Assembly (NCBI RefSeq): GCF_002117125.1 | Contig: NZ_CP019344.1 | Location: 2,694,501 to 2,758,500 of the forward strand | DNA from: Nonlabens spongiae | GTDB lineage: Bacteria; Bacteroidota; Bacteroidia; Flavobacteriales; Flavobacteriaceae | Reading direction: 5' to 3' | DNA: 64,000 nucleotides | In this document: piece by piece, positions 8,627 to 16,737 of the stretch | How positions within the stretch are numbered: the first letter of the stretch is position 1 | How the letters are laid out: each line of letters opens with the position of its first letter | The notes under the pieces: generated by a model | The model's input: the letters and a program-made list of their open reading frames with translations, nothing else | Databases searched by the model: none | Told to the model about the DNA's origin: nothing | Program-made: the position numbers and the translations under genes

Positions 8627-9424
8627 ATGAAAAAAACAACCCTGTTGATTGCTGGATTCAGTATACTGTTTGCCAGTTTTTCATTTGCTCAAGAGAGCAA
8701 TGATAAAAGCGATGATTCTCATGCGAATCGTGCACCTTACGATTTTCTCGATATTTTTGATAGTAGTCGTCGTGACAAGCAAGAAGTCATGACTCAGACC
8801 GAGTTTCTTTGGAGTTTTGGATTTAATCAAGCTCTTGGAGATGATAATGGCATAGGTGATGACTATCGTTTCTGGGGGAGTGGTTATTTTGATGTAGGTC
8901 TTGAATTTTCCACACGTTTGAGTAAAGCTAGCAACTCCCCCAGACTAACCTACGGTCTATCTCTTAGGTACAGTTCTTTACGCATAAGTGGTGATGATCG
9001 TCAATTTGCAACTCAAGATAATGTAACAACACTACAGCCTATTGGCGTAGATGCTGATCGATCTTCATTTGCTCAGGTTGGTTTCCATGCACCGCTTCAT
9101 TTGGAATTTGGTAAAAGAGAGGTGCAAGAATATGATGATGGTATTAAGCGTTTTGGTAAGGGAAGTAATTTCGTTTTTGGAATAGGTGGGTATTTGGGAT
9201 ATATTACAAGTAGCACGCAAACTGTAAAATTTGAACGTGAAGGCCGTAATGTTACGGACACCAGAACCAATGACTTTGAAATCAACAATTTCAATTATGG
9301 GTTAAGTGCCTATGCAGGTTATGAAGATTTACAGCTTTATTTCTCGTACGGTCTTAATAATATCTTGAAAGACTCACCACTAGAACAAAATTATGTAACC
9401 CTGGGAATCAGGTTGAGAGGATAG
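8627..9424 (+). CDS. Outer-membrane beta-barrel-like protein, paralogue of the preceding gene
   Basis: This 265-residue exported protein has signal peptide MKKTTLLIAGFSILFASFSFA cut before QESND. It corresponds to the barrel part of the preceding protein without the coiled coil. Shared features are an FGIGGYLGY/FGIGGFAGF strand, an acidic YxDG turn and the closing strand YVTLGIRLRG. The mature protein lacks cysteines and recognisable catalytic motifs. It ends the sigma-factor gene group and is followed by a terminator at 9447-9473. The most likely interpretation is a small outer-membrane protein. Substrate or partner unknown. Confidence 0.6.
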   Translation: MKKTTLLIAGFSILFASFSFAQESNDKSDDSHANRAPYDFLDIFDSSRRDKQEVMTQTEFLWSFGFNQALGDDNGIGDDYRFWGSGYFDVGLEFSTRLSKASNSPRLTYGLSLRYSSLRISGDDRQFATQDNVTTLQPIGVDADRSSFAQVGFHAPLHLEFGKREVQEYDDGIKRFGKGSNFVFGIGGYLGYITSSTQTVKFEREGRNVTDTRTNDFEINNFNYGLSAYAGYEDLQLYFSYGLNNILKDSPLEQNYVTLGIRLRG

Positions 9425-9446
9425 TATCCTTTCCTTAATTTATTGA

Positions 9447-9473
9447 AAAGCTCCTTTTTAGGGGCTTTTTTTG
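9447..9473 (+). terminator. Intrinsic terminator of the sigma-factor/barrel gene group
   Basis: Stem AAAGCTCC/GGGGCTTT with a six-base loop, followed by a run of T residues, 23 bases after the stop at 9424. Confidence 0.8.
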
Positions 9474-9489
9474 TTCTCAGTTTTATTCT

Positions 9490-9505
9490 CGCTTTCGCGA
9501 AAGCG
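9490..9505. repeat. 16-bp palindrome (copy 4)
   Basis: Perfect copy, 16 bases downstream of the terminator ending at 9473 and 85 bases upstream of dnaG. Confidence 0.9.
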
Positions 9506-9590
9506 TAAACACTACAAACCACCGTACCAGAAAAGAGCAGAGCCAACTTCTATTGATTATTTTTACACATTCAAATCTCGAGTTTAAAAG

Positions 9591-11573
9591 ATGATTTCCC
9601 GTACGACCGTTGATGCTGTTTTTGATGCCGCCAGAGTGGAAGAGGTGATCGGTGATTTTGTGCAGCTCAAAAAATCGGGATCTAACTTGAAAGGCCTCTC
9701 CCCATTTACAGAGGAGCGTACTCCTAGTTTTATGGTGTCGCCCGTGAAGCAAATCTGGAAGGATTTCAGTAGTGGGAAAGGCGGGAACGCAGTTTCATTC
9801 ATCATGGAACATGAGCATTTCACCTTTCCTGAGGCCATACGCTACCTCGCAAAAAAGTACGGCATCGAGATTGTCGAGAACCAGCAAACCGAGGAAGAGA
9901 AACAAGTCCAAGACGACAAGGAATCTATGTTCCTGGTACTGAAATGGGCCGCACAGTGGTATGAAGATCAGCTTAAAACTGCTGAGGGAAAAGCTATAGG
10001 TTACAGTTACTTCAAAGAGCGCGGTTTTACAGATAAGACAATTCAAGATTTCTCTCTAGGCTACAATCCAGATGAATGGAGCGCACTCACTGATGCCGCT
10101 TTAAAAGCAGGCTACAAATTAGAGTATCTTGATAAAACTGGTCTGAGCATCGTCAAGGAAGCACAAGATGGTGGCACAGAAAGGAAATTTGACCGATTTA
10201 AAGGTCGAGTCATGTTTCCCATTAAAAGCATGTCTGGTAGAGTTCTGGGTTTTGGCGGTCGCTTACTCAAAAATGATAAAAAAGCAGCTAAATACTTAAA
10301 CTCGCCTCAAAGTGAGGTATATGACAAGAGTAAAATTCTTTATGGAATCTATGAGTCTAAACAAGCAATTGCAAAAGAAGACTTGTGTTATCTAGTCGAG
10401 GGTTATACAGATGTAATTCAGCTGCACCAGGCAGGCGTCAAAAATGTAGTTTCCAGCTCAGGAACGGCACTTACCACACAACAGATAAGATTGATTCAGC
10501 GTCTCACGCCTAACATTACGGTGCTTTATGATGGAGATGCTGCTGGAATGCGCGCTGCAGTGCGAGGTACGGACCTCATTCTTGAAGCAGGAATGAATGT
10601 GCGCGTCTGTACATTTCCCGAAGGGGAAGATCCAGATTCCTTTGCAAAATCGCATACAGAGAATGAGATCAAAGAGTTCCTGAAAGGAAATGCAGTTGAT
10701 TTCATCAGGTTCAAAGCAAATCTTTTGAAAGAAGAAGCTGCTGGTGATCCTATTAAAAGATCTGCGATGGCCCGCGACATCGTGAAGAGTATCGCAAAGA
10801 TTCCTGATGCTATTTCTCGAGAAATCTATGTGCGGGAAAGTGCGGATATTTTAGGACTGGGAGAGCAAACCTTATTTTCTGCCCTGGCTCAGGTACGTAA
10901 TGCTGAAATCAAGGAGCACAAGAAAAAAGAGCAGCGCAGCGCAGAGAAATCTGCGATGGTTAAGGTCGAAGAAACCGTTCAGCCTTCTAAAGTAGATAGA
11001 CGCCAGCTGCTTGAGAGGGATATTATCAAGATCCTATTGCTATACGGTGATCGCACAGAGTTGTTTACCGATGAATATTTTCAGGAGTCTGAAAACGGTA
11101 AACTAATAACTGAAACGGTTAAGACAGAGTCTCCAGTATATGAAAAAATCTATATGGAGCTGCATAGCGATGAGATCGAGTTTGCAAATCAAGAATTTAG
11201 AAATATCTACCCAAAATTAATCGATATCATGCTTCTTCAAGGTAGGATCGATGTGAACGTGGTAATGTCTGAGTTAAGTGACGATGAAGCGAGAACAGTA
11301 GCCGATCTTATAATGAACGAAGATCGTTATCAACTACACAAATGGGATGAGAAACAAATTTTTGTAAAAACCAAAGATCAAACTGTCGCAACAGCGGTCA
11401 TAGATACCATTCTTAATTTTAGGAGGTTGATTATCTCAGAGAAAATCAATTCTTTAATGGATCAATTGAAGGATCCACAGAGTGAGAGTGAAAGTGTCGA
11501 AATTCTTACCGAGGTTCAAGACTATAATAAATTAAGCCAGAACTTGGGATCTAGACTTAATAGGGTTATTTAA
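9591..11573 (+). CDS. dnaG: DNA primase DnaG with degenerate N-terminal zinc finger
   Basis: DnaG makes RNA primers for lagging-strand synthesis and loads with the DnaB helicase. This 660-residue protein has the N-terminal domain fold signature (GLSPFTEERTPSFMVSP), the catalytic core with YLVEGYTDVIQLH near residue 267 and the TOPRIM acidic motif LYDGDAAG near residue 313, and a C-terminal helicase-binding region. The CHC2 zinc ligands are missing: the positions normally held by Cys, His, Cys and Cys are Ser37, Thr40, Asp58 and Ser61 (GLSPFT and WKDFSSGKGG). The rest of the domain is conserved. I recall the same substitutions in other Flavobacteriia, so this looks lineage-wide rather than a defect. 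Its stop overlaps the convergent regulator gene by four bases. Confidence 0.96.
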   Translation: MISRTTVDAVFDAARVEEVIGDFVQLKKSGSNLKGLSPFTEERTPSFMVSPVKQIWKDFSSGKGGNAVSFIMEHEHFTFPEAIRYLAKKYGIEIVENQQTEEEKQVQDDKESMFLVLKWAAQWYEDQLKTAEGKAIGYSYFKERGFTDKTIQDFSLGYNPDEWSALTDAALKAGYKLEYLDKTGLSIVKEAQDGGTERKFDRFKGRVMFPIKSMSGRVLGFGGRLLKNDKKAAKYLNSPQSEVYDKSKILYGIYESKQAIAKEDLCYLVEGYTDVIQLHQAGVKNVVSSSGTALTTQQIRLIQRLTPNITVLYDGDAAGMRAAVRGTDLILEAGMNVRVCTFPEGEDPDSFAKSHTENEIKEFLKGNAVDFIRFKANLLKEEAAGDPIKRSAMARDIVKSIAKIPDAISREIYVRESADILGLGEQTLFSALAQVRNAEIKEHKKKEQRSAEKSAMVKVEETVQPSKVDRRQLLERDIIKILLLYGDRTELFTDEYFQESENGKLITETVKTESPVYEKIYMELHSDEIEFANQEFRNIYPKLIDIMLLQGRIDVNVVMSELSDDEARTVADLIMNEDRYQLHKWDEKQIFVKTKDQTVATAVIDTILNFRRLIISEKINSLMDQLKDPQSESESVEILTEVQDYNKLSQNLGSRLNRVI

Positions 11574-12196
11574 TAAGATAATTGCATTAATCTGGACTGG
11601 TGAATCAAGTCTGCAATATTGTCCACATTTAATTTTTTGAGTAAACGAGTTTTATAGGTACTCACTGTTTTCTCATTGATCGAAAGCGCCTGAGCAATCT
11701 CTTTATTTCTTTTTCCTCGCGCAAGAAGATTGAGGACTTCAATTTCTCGAGTAGAGAGTTTTTTGAATTTAAGGACATCACTTTTGTGCTCATTATTATC
11801 TAAGAGACCTGTAATATTACTTGATAGGAATGTGCCACCCTTACTCACGGTAAGCAATGCCTCTCTAATATCTTCCACACTTCTCGTCTTTGCAATGTAC
11901 CCATGAGCTCCTGCTTTAACTGCGCTTAGTGCATAGATTTCTTCAGGATGACAGCTTACTACAAGGGTTTTAAGTTCTGGGAAATTATTTTTGATTTTGC
12001 GTAGAGATCCCACACCATTTGCTCTAGGTAAGTCTATTTCAAGAATAACGATATCCGGTTGATATTCAGCAATTTTCTGTTCCAAATTTGCCCCATTATC
12101 TACATAACCTACAAATTGAAACTCCTCTTCATTCTTCACCATGCATTTCAGTCCCAGCCTGAAAATGGGATGATGATCCGCTAGCAGTACTTTCAT
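11570..12196 (-). CDS. NarL/FixJ-type response regulator with altered phosphoacceptor site
   Basis: This 208-residue DNA-binding regulator has an N-terminal receiver domain (about 1-120) and a C-terminal LuxR-type helix-turn-helix (about 143-205: LSTREIEVLNLLARGKRNKE, then NEKTVSTYKTRLLKKL). In the receiver the usual acidic pair reads ADHHP, with His replacing one Asp. The position of the phosphorylatable Asp, after PDIVIL, is Glu53. Ser in VVSCH and Lys in YIAKTRS are retained. A Glu at the phosphosite suggests phosphorylation-independent activity. No histidine kinase is nearby. It is convergent with dnaG and lies upstream of nadE in the same direction. Its target genes are unknown. Confidence 0.9.
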   Translation of the reverse strand: MKVLLADHHPIFRLGLKCMVKNEEEFQFVGYVDNGANLEQKIAEYQPDIVILEIDLPRANGVGSLRKIKNNFPELKTLVVSCHPEEIYALSAVKAGAHGYIAKTRSVEDIREALLTVSKGGTFLSSNITGLLDNNEHKSDVLKFKKLSTREIEVLNLLARGKRNKEIAQALSINEKTVSTYKTRLLKKLNVDNIADLIHQSRLMQLSY

Positions 12197-12211
12197 GATA
12201 TCAATTTATGA

Positions 12212-12219
12212 CAAATATA
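12212..12219 (-). promoter_or_regulatory. -7 box TATATTTG of the response-regulator gene
   Basis: Exact TAnnTTTG match on the minus strand, 15 bases upstream of the ATG. A TTTG at 12242-12245 on the same strand lies 22 bases further upstream, close to the usual -33 spacing. Confidence 0.55.
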
Positions 12220-12353
12220 AACTTCGATATATGTTTTCCTACAAATTAAACGTACGTATTAACCTACTTAACAGATCGTTATGTCACAATTAATAATTTA
12301 TTCTATTAAATAGCAAAAATGAAATTAGAAAAAGGTAAGTCTTTGTTCTTGCG

Positions 12354-13145
12354 CTATGTGAGATATTTATATGGTATTTCACACACAGGTATTGGCTGCA
12401 TTTTGTGTTGGTTACGAGTATTAAAATCTATAAAAATCTTAAACACTTTTTTTTCTCTTCCTACAAAATCATCCACTTTTTTTCCTTTGGAAACCTGTTC
12501 CATTGCCCATTCTAATTCATCATAACTAGCCCCTATCTGGTCTTCATCTGTAATTTCATTTCCATATAAACCATCGCTAGGAGCTGCCTTCATAATACTT
12601 TCAGGTACACTAACATGTTCACCTATTTTATATACTTGTGATTTGAGTAAGTCTGCAACTGGGCTCACATCTACGCCGCCGTCTCCATACTTGGTATAAA
12701 AACCTACTCCAAAATCTTCCACTTTGTTCCCAGTTCCTGCTACTAGTAAACCGTTGATCCCGCCGTGGTAATACAATGTAGTCATGCGTAGTCTCGCTCG
12801 AGTATTCCCTAGAGTCAGCGCTACTTGAGGTGTCATTTCCTCAGTAGGCATACTTTCTACAAAAGTGTCAAATATGGGCGTGAGGTCACTGCGCACATCC
12901 TTGACATTCTCAAACCGTTTACTCAGTTGCTTGATGTGTTCCTGGGCTCGGGTAACATGATCCTTATGCTGGTGTATGGGCATTTCTACACATAAGACCT
13001 CCAGTCCCGTCATAGCGCAAAGAGTTGAGGTAACGGCGCTGTCTATTCCACCACTTACACCTACTACGTAGCCTTTAACGCCTGCTCGCGTTGCATAGTC
13101 TTTTAACCAGTTAACGATGTGATCAGTTACTTTTTGAGTTTGCAT
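12354..13145 (-). CDS. nadE: NH3-dependent NAD+ synthetase
   Basis: NadE amidates deamido-NAD+ to NAD+ using ATP and ammonia, the last step of NAD biosynthesis. The 263-residue protein carries the ATP-pyrophosphatase loop VGVSGGIDSAV near residues 28-38 and the substrate-binding stretch TGNKVEDFGVGFYTKYGDGG near residues 138-157. The length matches stand-alone ammonia-dependent enzymes; the glutaminase domain of the longer NadE type is absent. It is divergent from gldB with only 33 bases between start codons. The nadE-gldB-gldC neighbourhood is common in Flavobacteriaceae. The enzyme shows no unusual residues. Confidence 0.96.
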   Translation of the reverse strand: MQTQKVTDHIVNWLKDYATRAGVKGYVVGVSGGIDSAVTSTLCAMTGLEVLCVEMPIHQHKDHVTRAQEHIKQLSKRFENVKDVRSDLTPIFDTFVESMPTEEMTPQVALTLGNTRARLRMTTLYYHGGINGLLVAGTGNKVEDFGVGFYTKYGDGGVDVSPVADLLKSQVYKIGEHVSVPESIMKAAPSDGLYGNEITDEDQIGASYDELEWAMEQVSKGKKVDDFVGREKKVFKIFIDFNTRNQHKMQPIPVCEIPYKYLT

Positions 13146-13150
13146 AATTG

Positions 13151-13158
13151 TATTTTTG
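13151..13158 (+). promoter_or_regulatory. -7 box TATTTTTG upstream of gldB
   Basis: Exact TAnnTTTG match in the 33-base gap between nadE and gldB. It favours the gldB start at 13179 over the in-frame ATG at 13161, which would lie at or before the predicted transcription start. Confidence 0.45.
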
Positions 13159-13178
13159 CAATGAATAAAGGAGTACCA

Positions 13179-14204
13179 ATGATAAAAATAAAATATGTGT
13201 TGTCGAGTTATAGACCTGTGAATTATTGGCTACGTGTATTTTGTGTTCTCGCTTTCGCGATCCCGATAGCTATCGGGACGTTATCCTCATGCAACTCCTC
13301 AGAAAGTATAGAAAAGGAGATCGCAAAGATTCCCATTGATGCTGAGATGTATCTGTTTCACCAAGAATTTGCCCAGTCTGAGGTTGCAGATCTAGAGAAG
13401 TTGAGACAGCAATATCCACTGCTTGTATCAGATCGAGTGCCTGATAGTGTTTATGTTGCAAAAATGATGGGCAGGGATACCATCCAGAATATTCTGGAAG
13501 ATGAGGTGAAGAAAGCTCAATTTGACTACGATAAAATTGAGAAAGATGTAAAAGACGTCATGCGTCATGTTTCTTATTACTTCCCTGATTTCAAAGAAAC
13601 AGATATTATCACATTTATTTCTGAAGTGGAGTACGATTATCAAGTCGTGCCTCGCAAAGATGGTCTGTATATAGCGATAGATACCTATCTGGGAGCTGAT
13701 AGCGAATTATATTTAGGAATAAGCAAATACATACGCAACCAGCTCAAAATTGAAAAACTTCCTGCTGATGTGGCTCTGGCGTACGCTAAACTCTTCGTTC
13801 CAAAAAACATGGAGCGCAGCTTGCTGGAAAACATGATCTATCACGGCAAGCTTCATTACTTGCAAAAGCTATTTGTTCCAGGACAAGATGAGGAACTGCT
13901 CTTTGGTTACACTAAAGAGAAATATGATTTCACTGTTGATAATGAACAACAGATGTGGCGGTATTTGATCGATGAAGAGTTGCTTTATGATACAGATAGT
14001 AGACTGTTGACACGTTTCATTTTACCGGCACCATTTTCAAAATTCTATCTGGAGGTAGATCAAAAAACACCGGGTGGCGTGGGACGCTATCTAGGTTACC
14101 GTATAGTTGAAGCTTATATGGAAAACAATACAGTGAGCATAGACGCGATGCTGGCAACTCCTGCAGAAGAGTTGTTTAAAAATTCAAAATACAAACCCGA
14201 GTAA
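13179..14204 (+). CDS. gldB: Gliding-motility lipoprotein GldB
   Basis: GldB is a lipoprotein needed for flavobacterial gliding and linked to assembly or stability of the GldKLMN/T9SS motor. From the chosen ATG the protein is 341 residues; ATG 13161 is an alternative six codons earlier. The leader ends in a lipobox LSSC with Cys38. The middle and C-terminal regions carry the family pattern (EVEYDYQVVPRKDGLYIAID, then GGVGRYLGYRIVEAYM). The signal peptide contains a composite form of the genome's palindromic repeat, read as [11 protein letters not shown] at residues 24-34. The stop overlaps the gldC start by one base, so the pair is co-translated. Assignment rests on family sequence and on gldC next door. 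Confidence 0.92.
   Translation: MIKIKYVLSSYRPVNYWLRVFCVLAFAIPIAIGTLSSCNSSESIEKEIAKIPIDAEMYLFHQEFAQSEVADLEKLRQQYPLLVSDRVPDSVYVAKMMGRDTIQNILEDEVKKAQFDYDKIEKDVKDVMRHVSYYFPDFKETDIITFISEVEYDYQVVPRKDGLYIAIDTYLGADSELYLGISKYIRNQLKIEKLPADVALAYAKLFVPKNMERSLLENMIYHGKLHYLQKLFVPGQDEELLFGYTKEKYDFTVDNEQQMWRYLIDEELLYDTDSRLLTRFILPAPFSKFYLEVDQKTPGGVGRYLGYRIVEAYMENNTVSIDAMLATPAEELFKNSKYKPE
13250..13280. repeat. Composite repeat: half palindrome joined to TCCCGATAGCTATCGGGA
   Basis: The left part CGCTTTCGCGA of the common palindrome is fused to a perfect 18-bp palindrome at 13261-13278. It lies inside the gldB signal-peptide codons. The same 30-base composite recurs in murC at 28198. Confidence 0.9.
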
Positions 14205-14542
14205 TGTCAAAAAATAAAAGATCAACTATCAAGATAGGTATAGAACTGGATGAAAACAAGGTTCCGGAACACATACGCTGGAGCGCACCAGACGGCGGCG
14301 TAGACGCAGCAGATGCAAAAGCCATGATGGTGAGCATGTGGGACTCGGTTGAGAAGGAGAGTTTCCGTATAGACTTATGGACCAAGGATATGCCGGTAGA
14401 CGAGATGCGCGTATTCTTTCATCAGACCTTAGTTAGCATGGCTGATACTTATTACCGAGCGACAAGCGACGATAAGATGCGTGATACTATGATGGATTTT
14501 TGTGATTATTTTGCCGAAAAACTGGAACTGAAAAAAGGTTGA
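14204..14542 (+). CDS. gldC: Gliding-motility protein GldC
   Basis: GldC is a small soluble accessory protein of flavobacterial gliding that supports GldB function. The 112-residue sequence has the family pattern IKIGIELDENKVPEHIRWSA at the N-terminus and WTKDMPVDEMRVFFHQTL in the middle. It has no signal peptide or membrane segment, so it is cytoplasmic. It starts on the last base of the gldB stop codon (TAATG), indicating translational coupling. Confidence is high from sequence and gene order together. Confidence 0.93.
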   Translation: MSKNKRSTIKIGIELDENKVPEHIRWSAPDGGVDAADAKAMMVSMWDSVEKESFRIDLWTKDMPVDEMRVFFHQTLVSMADTYYRATSDDKMRDTMMDFCDYFAEKLELKKG

Positions 14543-14557
14543 TCACCAGTTTCTGAG

Positions 14558-14779
14558 ATGAATCAAAAAGAACAATTGGTCGAACTTGCCTTTTACAAAA
14601 TGCCATTCGGTAAGTTCAAGAATGTCTATTTGAGTGACCTACCTGAAGCCTATTTGGTTTGGTTCAAGAGAAAAGGTTTTCCCGCAGGTAAACTAGGCCG
14701 ATTGCTAGAATCGGTTTATGAAATGAAAGTCAATGGGCTGGAAGGTGTTTTGAGGGAGGTGAGACGCCTGAATCCATGA
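14558..14779 (+). CDS. DUF3820 family small protein
   Basis: This 73-residue protein has the DUF3820 pattern MPFGKFKNVYLSDLPEAYLV at residues 14-33, followed by WFKRKGFP and GKLGRLLESVYEM. Members are small, soluble and of unknown biochemical function; some databases link the family to quorum-regulated factors on thin evidence. It follows gldC by 15 bases and probably shares its transcript. No signal peptide or catalytic motif is visible. Confidence 0.85.
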   Translation: MNQKEQLVELAFYKMPFGKFKNVYLSDLPEAYLVWFKRKGFPAGKLGRLLESVYEMKVNGLEGVLREVRRLNP

Positions 14780-14841
14780 GACTATAGCCAGTTGATCTAC
14801 GAGCCGACTGAGTGTTCTATTAATTTCAATATATTTATAAT

Positions 14842-15075
14842 ATGAAAGCTGATTTAAATTCTGAAAAAGTATCCCTTATTCAATGGCTTGCTGCTGTTAA
14901 TGATCAGGACATCATAGATCGCCTGATCGCCATTAGGGAACAGGATTCTAGTGTTGATGTGAAAGGAATTTCTTCGACAGAACGTAAATCTATCGAAAAA
15001 GGTATCGCTCAAGCTCAAAATGGACGTTTGAATCCTAATTCTAAGGCTAAAGAAATCTATGGAAAATGGCTATAA
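14842..15075 (+). CDS. Antitoxin of a RelB/RelE-type toxin-antitoxin pair
   Basis: This 77-residue acidic protein has an N-terminal segment (EKVSLIQWLAAVNDQDIIDR) and a C-terminal stretch SSTERKSIEKGIAQAQNGRL. These resemble small antitoxins that pair with RelE/ParE toxins in Bacteroidota. The antitoxin binds and neutralises the toxin and usually represses the operon. The last codons overlap the toxin start by 17 bases, the normal order for this class. No clear ribbon-helix-helix motif can be named from sequence alone, so the identification leans on the neighbour. Confidence 0.75.
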   Translation: MKADLNSEKVSLIQWLAAVNDQDIIDRLIAIREQDSSVDVKGISSTERKSIEKGIAQAQNGRLNPNSKAKEIYGKWL

Positions 15076-15361
15076 GATTCTTTGGACTGATCATGCATTG
15101 GAAGAGCTTGCTGAAACTTATGATTATTTAGAAAGTAATTTTTCGAGTAAGGAGTTGAGAAAGCTATCTAGAGAAATAGCCTCTACTTTGGATATTACTT
15201 CAATGGATCCAGAAATTCATCCTACTGCTGATGGATTCGAAAATATCAGGCGAGTAGTCATTCTTACATACAACACTTTATACTATCAAATTGAGGGTGA
15301 ATCGATTATCATTTTATCTTTTTTCTCAAACAGACAAAACCCTGATAAAAGAAGCTTTTAA
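15059..15361 (+). CDS. RelE/ParE superfamily toxin
   Basis: This 100-residue protein has the RelE/ParE fold signature: YKILWTDHALEELAETYDYL at the N-terminus, a central helical region, and the C-terminal strands RRVVILTYNTLYYQIEG and IIILSFFSNRQNP. The R-x-x-x-x ... Y-x-x-x-Y ... FF-x-x-RQ-P ending matches the ParE-like branch common in Bacteroidota. RelE members cleave ribosomal mRNA and ParE members poison gyrase; the sequence does not settle which applies. Its stop lies one base from the convergent engB stop. The pair is short, intact and probably functional. Confidence 0.85.
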   Translation: MENGYKILWTDHALEELAETYDYLESNFSSKELRKLSREIASTLDITSMDPEIHPTADGFENIRRVVILTYNTLYYQIEGESIIILSFFSNRQNPDKRSF

Positions 15362-15362
15362 G

Positions 15363-15962
15363 CTACAAAGACTTATTTATCTCATTGATATAAGCTAGAA
15401 CTTCATCGCGACCTGTGCTTTTTGTGGCACTAGTGACAAAATAAGGCGGAAACTCTTCCCATACTCCATCCAATAAGACTTGCCGGTATTGCTCGACATT
15501 TTTTTCGATTTGGGAGTCTTTGAGCTTGTCTGCTTTTGTGAAAATAATGGAGAAAGGAATTCCATTCTCACCCAGCCACTCCATAAACTCAGTATCGATT
15601 TTTTGTGGCTCGTGGCGTATATCTACCAGAACAAAACCGGTGACCAGCTGCCTTCTTTGTAAGAAATAATTAGTGATGAACTTCTGAAATTTTGCTTTGC
15701 TGGATTTTGAAACTTTTGCGTAACCGTAACCTGGTAAGTCAACGAGATGCCATTCCTTATTGATTAAAAAATGGTTGATCAATTGGGTCTTTCCAGGTTT
15801 TCCAGAGGTTTTGGCGAGGCTTTTTCTTCCCGTCAGCATGTTAATCAACGAAGACTTACCCACATTAGACCTTCCTATAAATGCGTATTCTGGGATGTTG
15901 GAATTAGGGCATTTTTTCACGTCTTGATTAGACATTACAAAAGAAGCCTGATTGATTTTCAT
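15363..15962 (-). CDS. engB: Ribosome-biogenesis GTPase EngB (YsxC/YihA)
   Basis: EngB is a small essential GTPase in 50S ribosomal subunit assembly. The 199-residue protein shows G1 [14 protein letters not shown] near residues 31-44, the TRF-like switch region [14 protein letters not shown]3 [12 protein letters not shown] near residue 75, G4 TKADK near residue 142 and G5 SATKSTG. The length is typical. It is convergent with the toxin gene and starts about 100 bases from the next gene, which reads in the same direction. Its position between gld genes and an alpha/beta hydrolase upstream of mraZ is recurrent in Flavobacteriaceae. Confidence 0.96.
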   Translation of the reverse strand: MKINQASFVMSNQDVKKCPNSNIPEYAFIGRSNVGKSSLINMLTGRKSLAKTSGKPGKTQLINHFLINKEWHLVDLPGYGYAKVSKSSKAKFQKFITNYFLQRRQLVTGFVLVDIRHEPQKIDTEFMEWLGENGIPFSIIFTKADKLKDSQIEKNVEQYRQVLLDGVWEEFPPYFVTSATKSTGRDEVLAYINEINKSL

Positions 15963-16060
15963 AAAAGGAGAATTTTAAAATTTGGGGTGTTCATTCGTTA
16001 ACTATCTTGCAAAAGATAAACATTTCAAAATTAGCTTTCTAGTTTTACCGGTATGATGAA

Positions 16061-16687
16061 TTAGATACTATTTCTTCCATAGCTTTTTATTTCAATTCCG
16101 CTCCATAAGGCAGTCAATGAAACTAAAAGGAGTGAGAACAGGGAGGACAATGTCATTTCTTCATTATAAATCAATTGATAACCTAAACTCAGAAATAACA
16201 AGACGGTCAAAACAATCGAGATATAAAGACCAATTTTTCTCTCTCCAAAAGACTTAATTTTTTTTATGTGGGGATGATCTGTAGCTCTTTTTTCAAAATC
16301 GTCAACAAATTTGGATAAAGGGAGACTGTCGCAGAAATTATCGTTGCAAGTAAGTGGTAAAGTTTTGCCACTCTTCAATTTAAGTTTTAAACTAACTCCA
16401 CTAAACCTATGAGTTTTGTAAGAGGTAAAATCATCGTAATAGAAAGCCTTATTGTCTATCTCAATTTTGTTCTTACCCAGAAATAAAACTTTGTTCTGAG
16501 TTGTCAAACTTTTACAGAGATAGTATATAGCAATAGAGAGCACAATTGATATAAATGTTCCCCATATCGATAATTCTAAAAGTTGAAAGAGAAAGTTAGA
16601 AGACAAAAAGAATAATGATACAGAAATGAATAGTAGAAAAATCTTCCAAGATTCAGTAACAGCTACATCATATATTTTGCCAGTCAT
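16061..16687 (-). CDS. Hypothetical membrane protein
   Basis: I do not recognise this 208-residue protein. Four hydrophobic segments are visible: two near the N-terminus (about residues 14-36 and 38-58) and two near the C-terminus (about 150-172 and 180-196). They flank a soluble middle with a PH-like strand pattern (KNKIEIDNKAFYYDDFTSYK, then LKLKLKSGKTLPLTCND). The arrangement resembles small bPH2-type membrane proteins, but this is only a shape comparison. It lies in the same direction as the hydrolase gene upstream, separated by a 7-bp tandem repeat. It is A/T-richer than its neighbours. Confidence 0.6.
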   Translation of the reverse strand: MTGKIYDVAVTESWKIFLLFISVSLFFLSSNFLFQLLELSIWGTFISIVLSIAIYYLCKSLTTQNKVLFLGKNKIEIDNKAFYYDDFTSYKTHRFSGVSLKLKLKSGKTLPLTCNDNFCDSLPLSKFVDDFEKRATDHPHIKKIKSFGERKIGLYISIVLTVLLFLSLGYQLIYNEEMTLSSLFSLLLVSLTALWSGIEIKSYGRNSI

Positions 16688-16695
16688 TAATTTTT

Positions 16696-16737
<42 letters not shown>

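Noticed and set aside
12319..12525. 68-residue plus-strand ORF opposite the end of nadE
   Set aside because: Lies almost entirely antisense to the conserved nadE sequence and shows no protein-like pattern.
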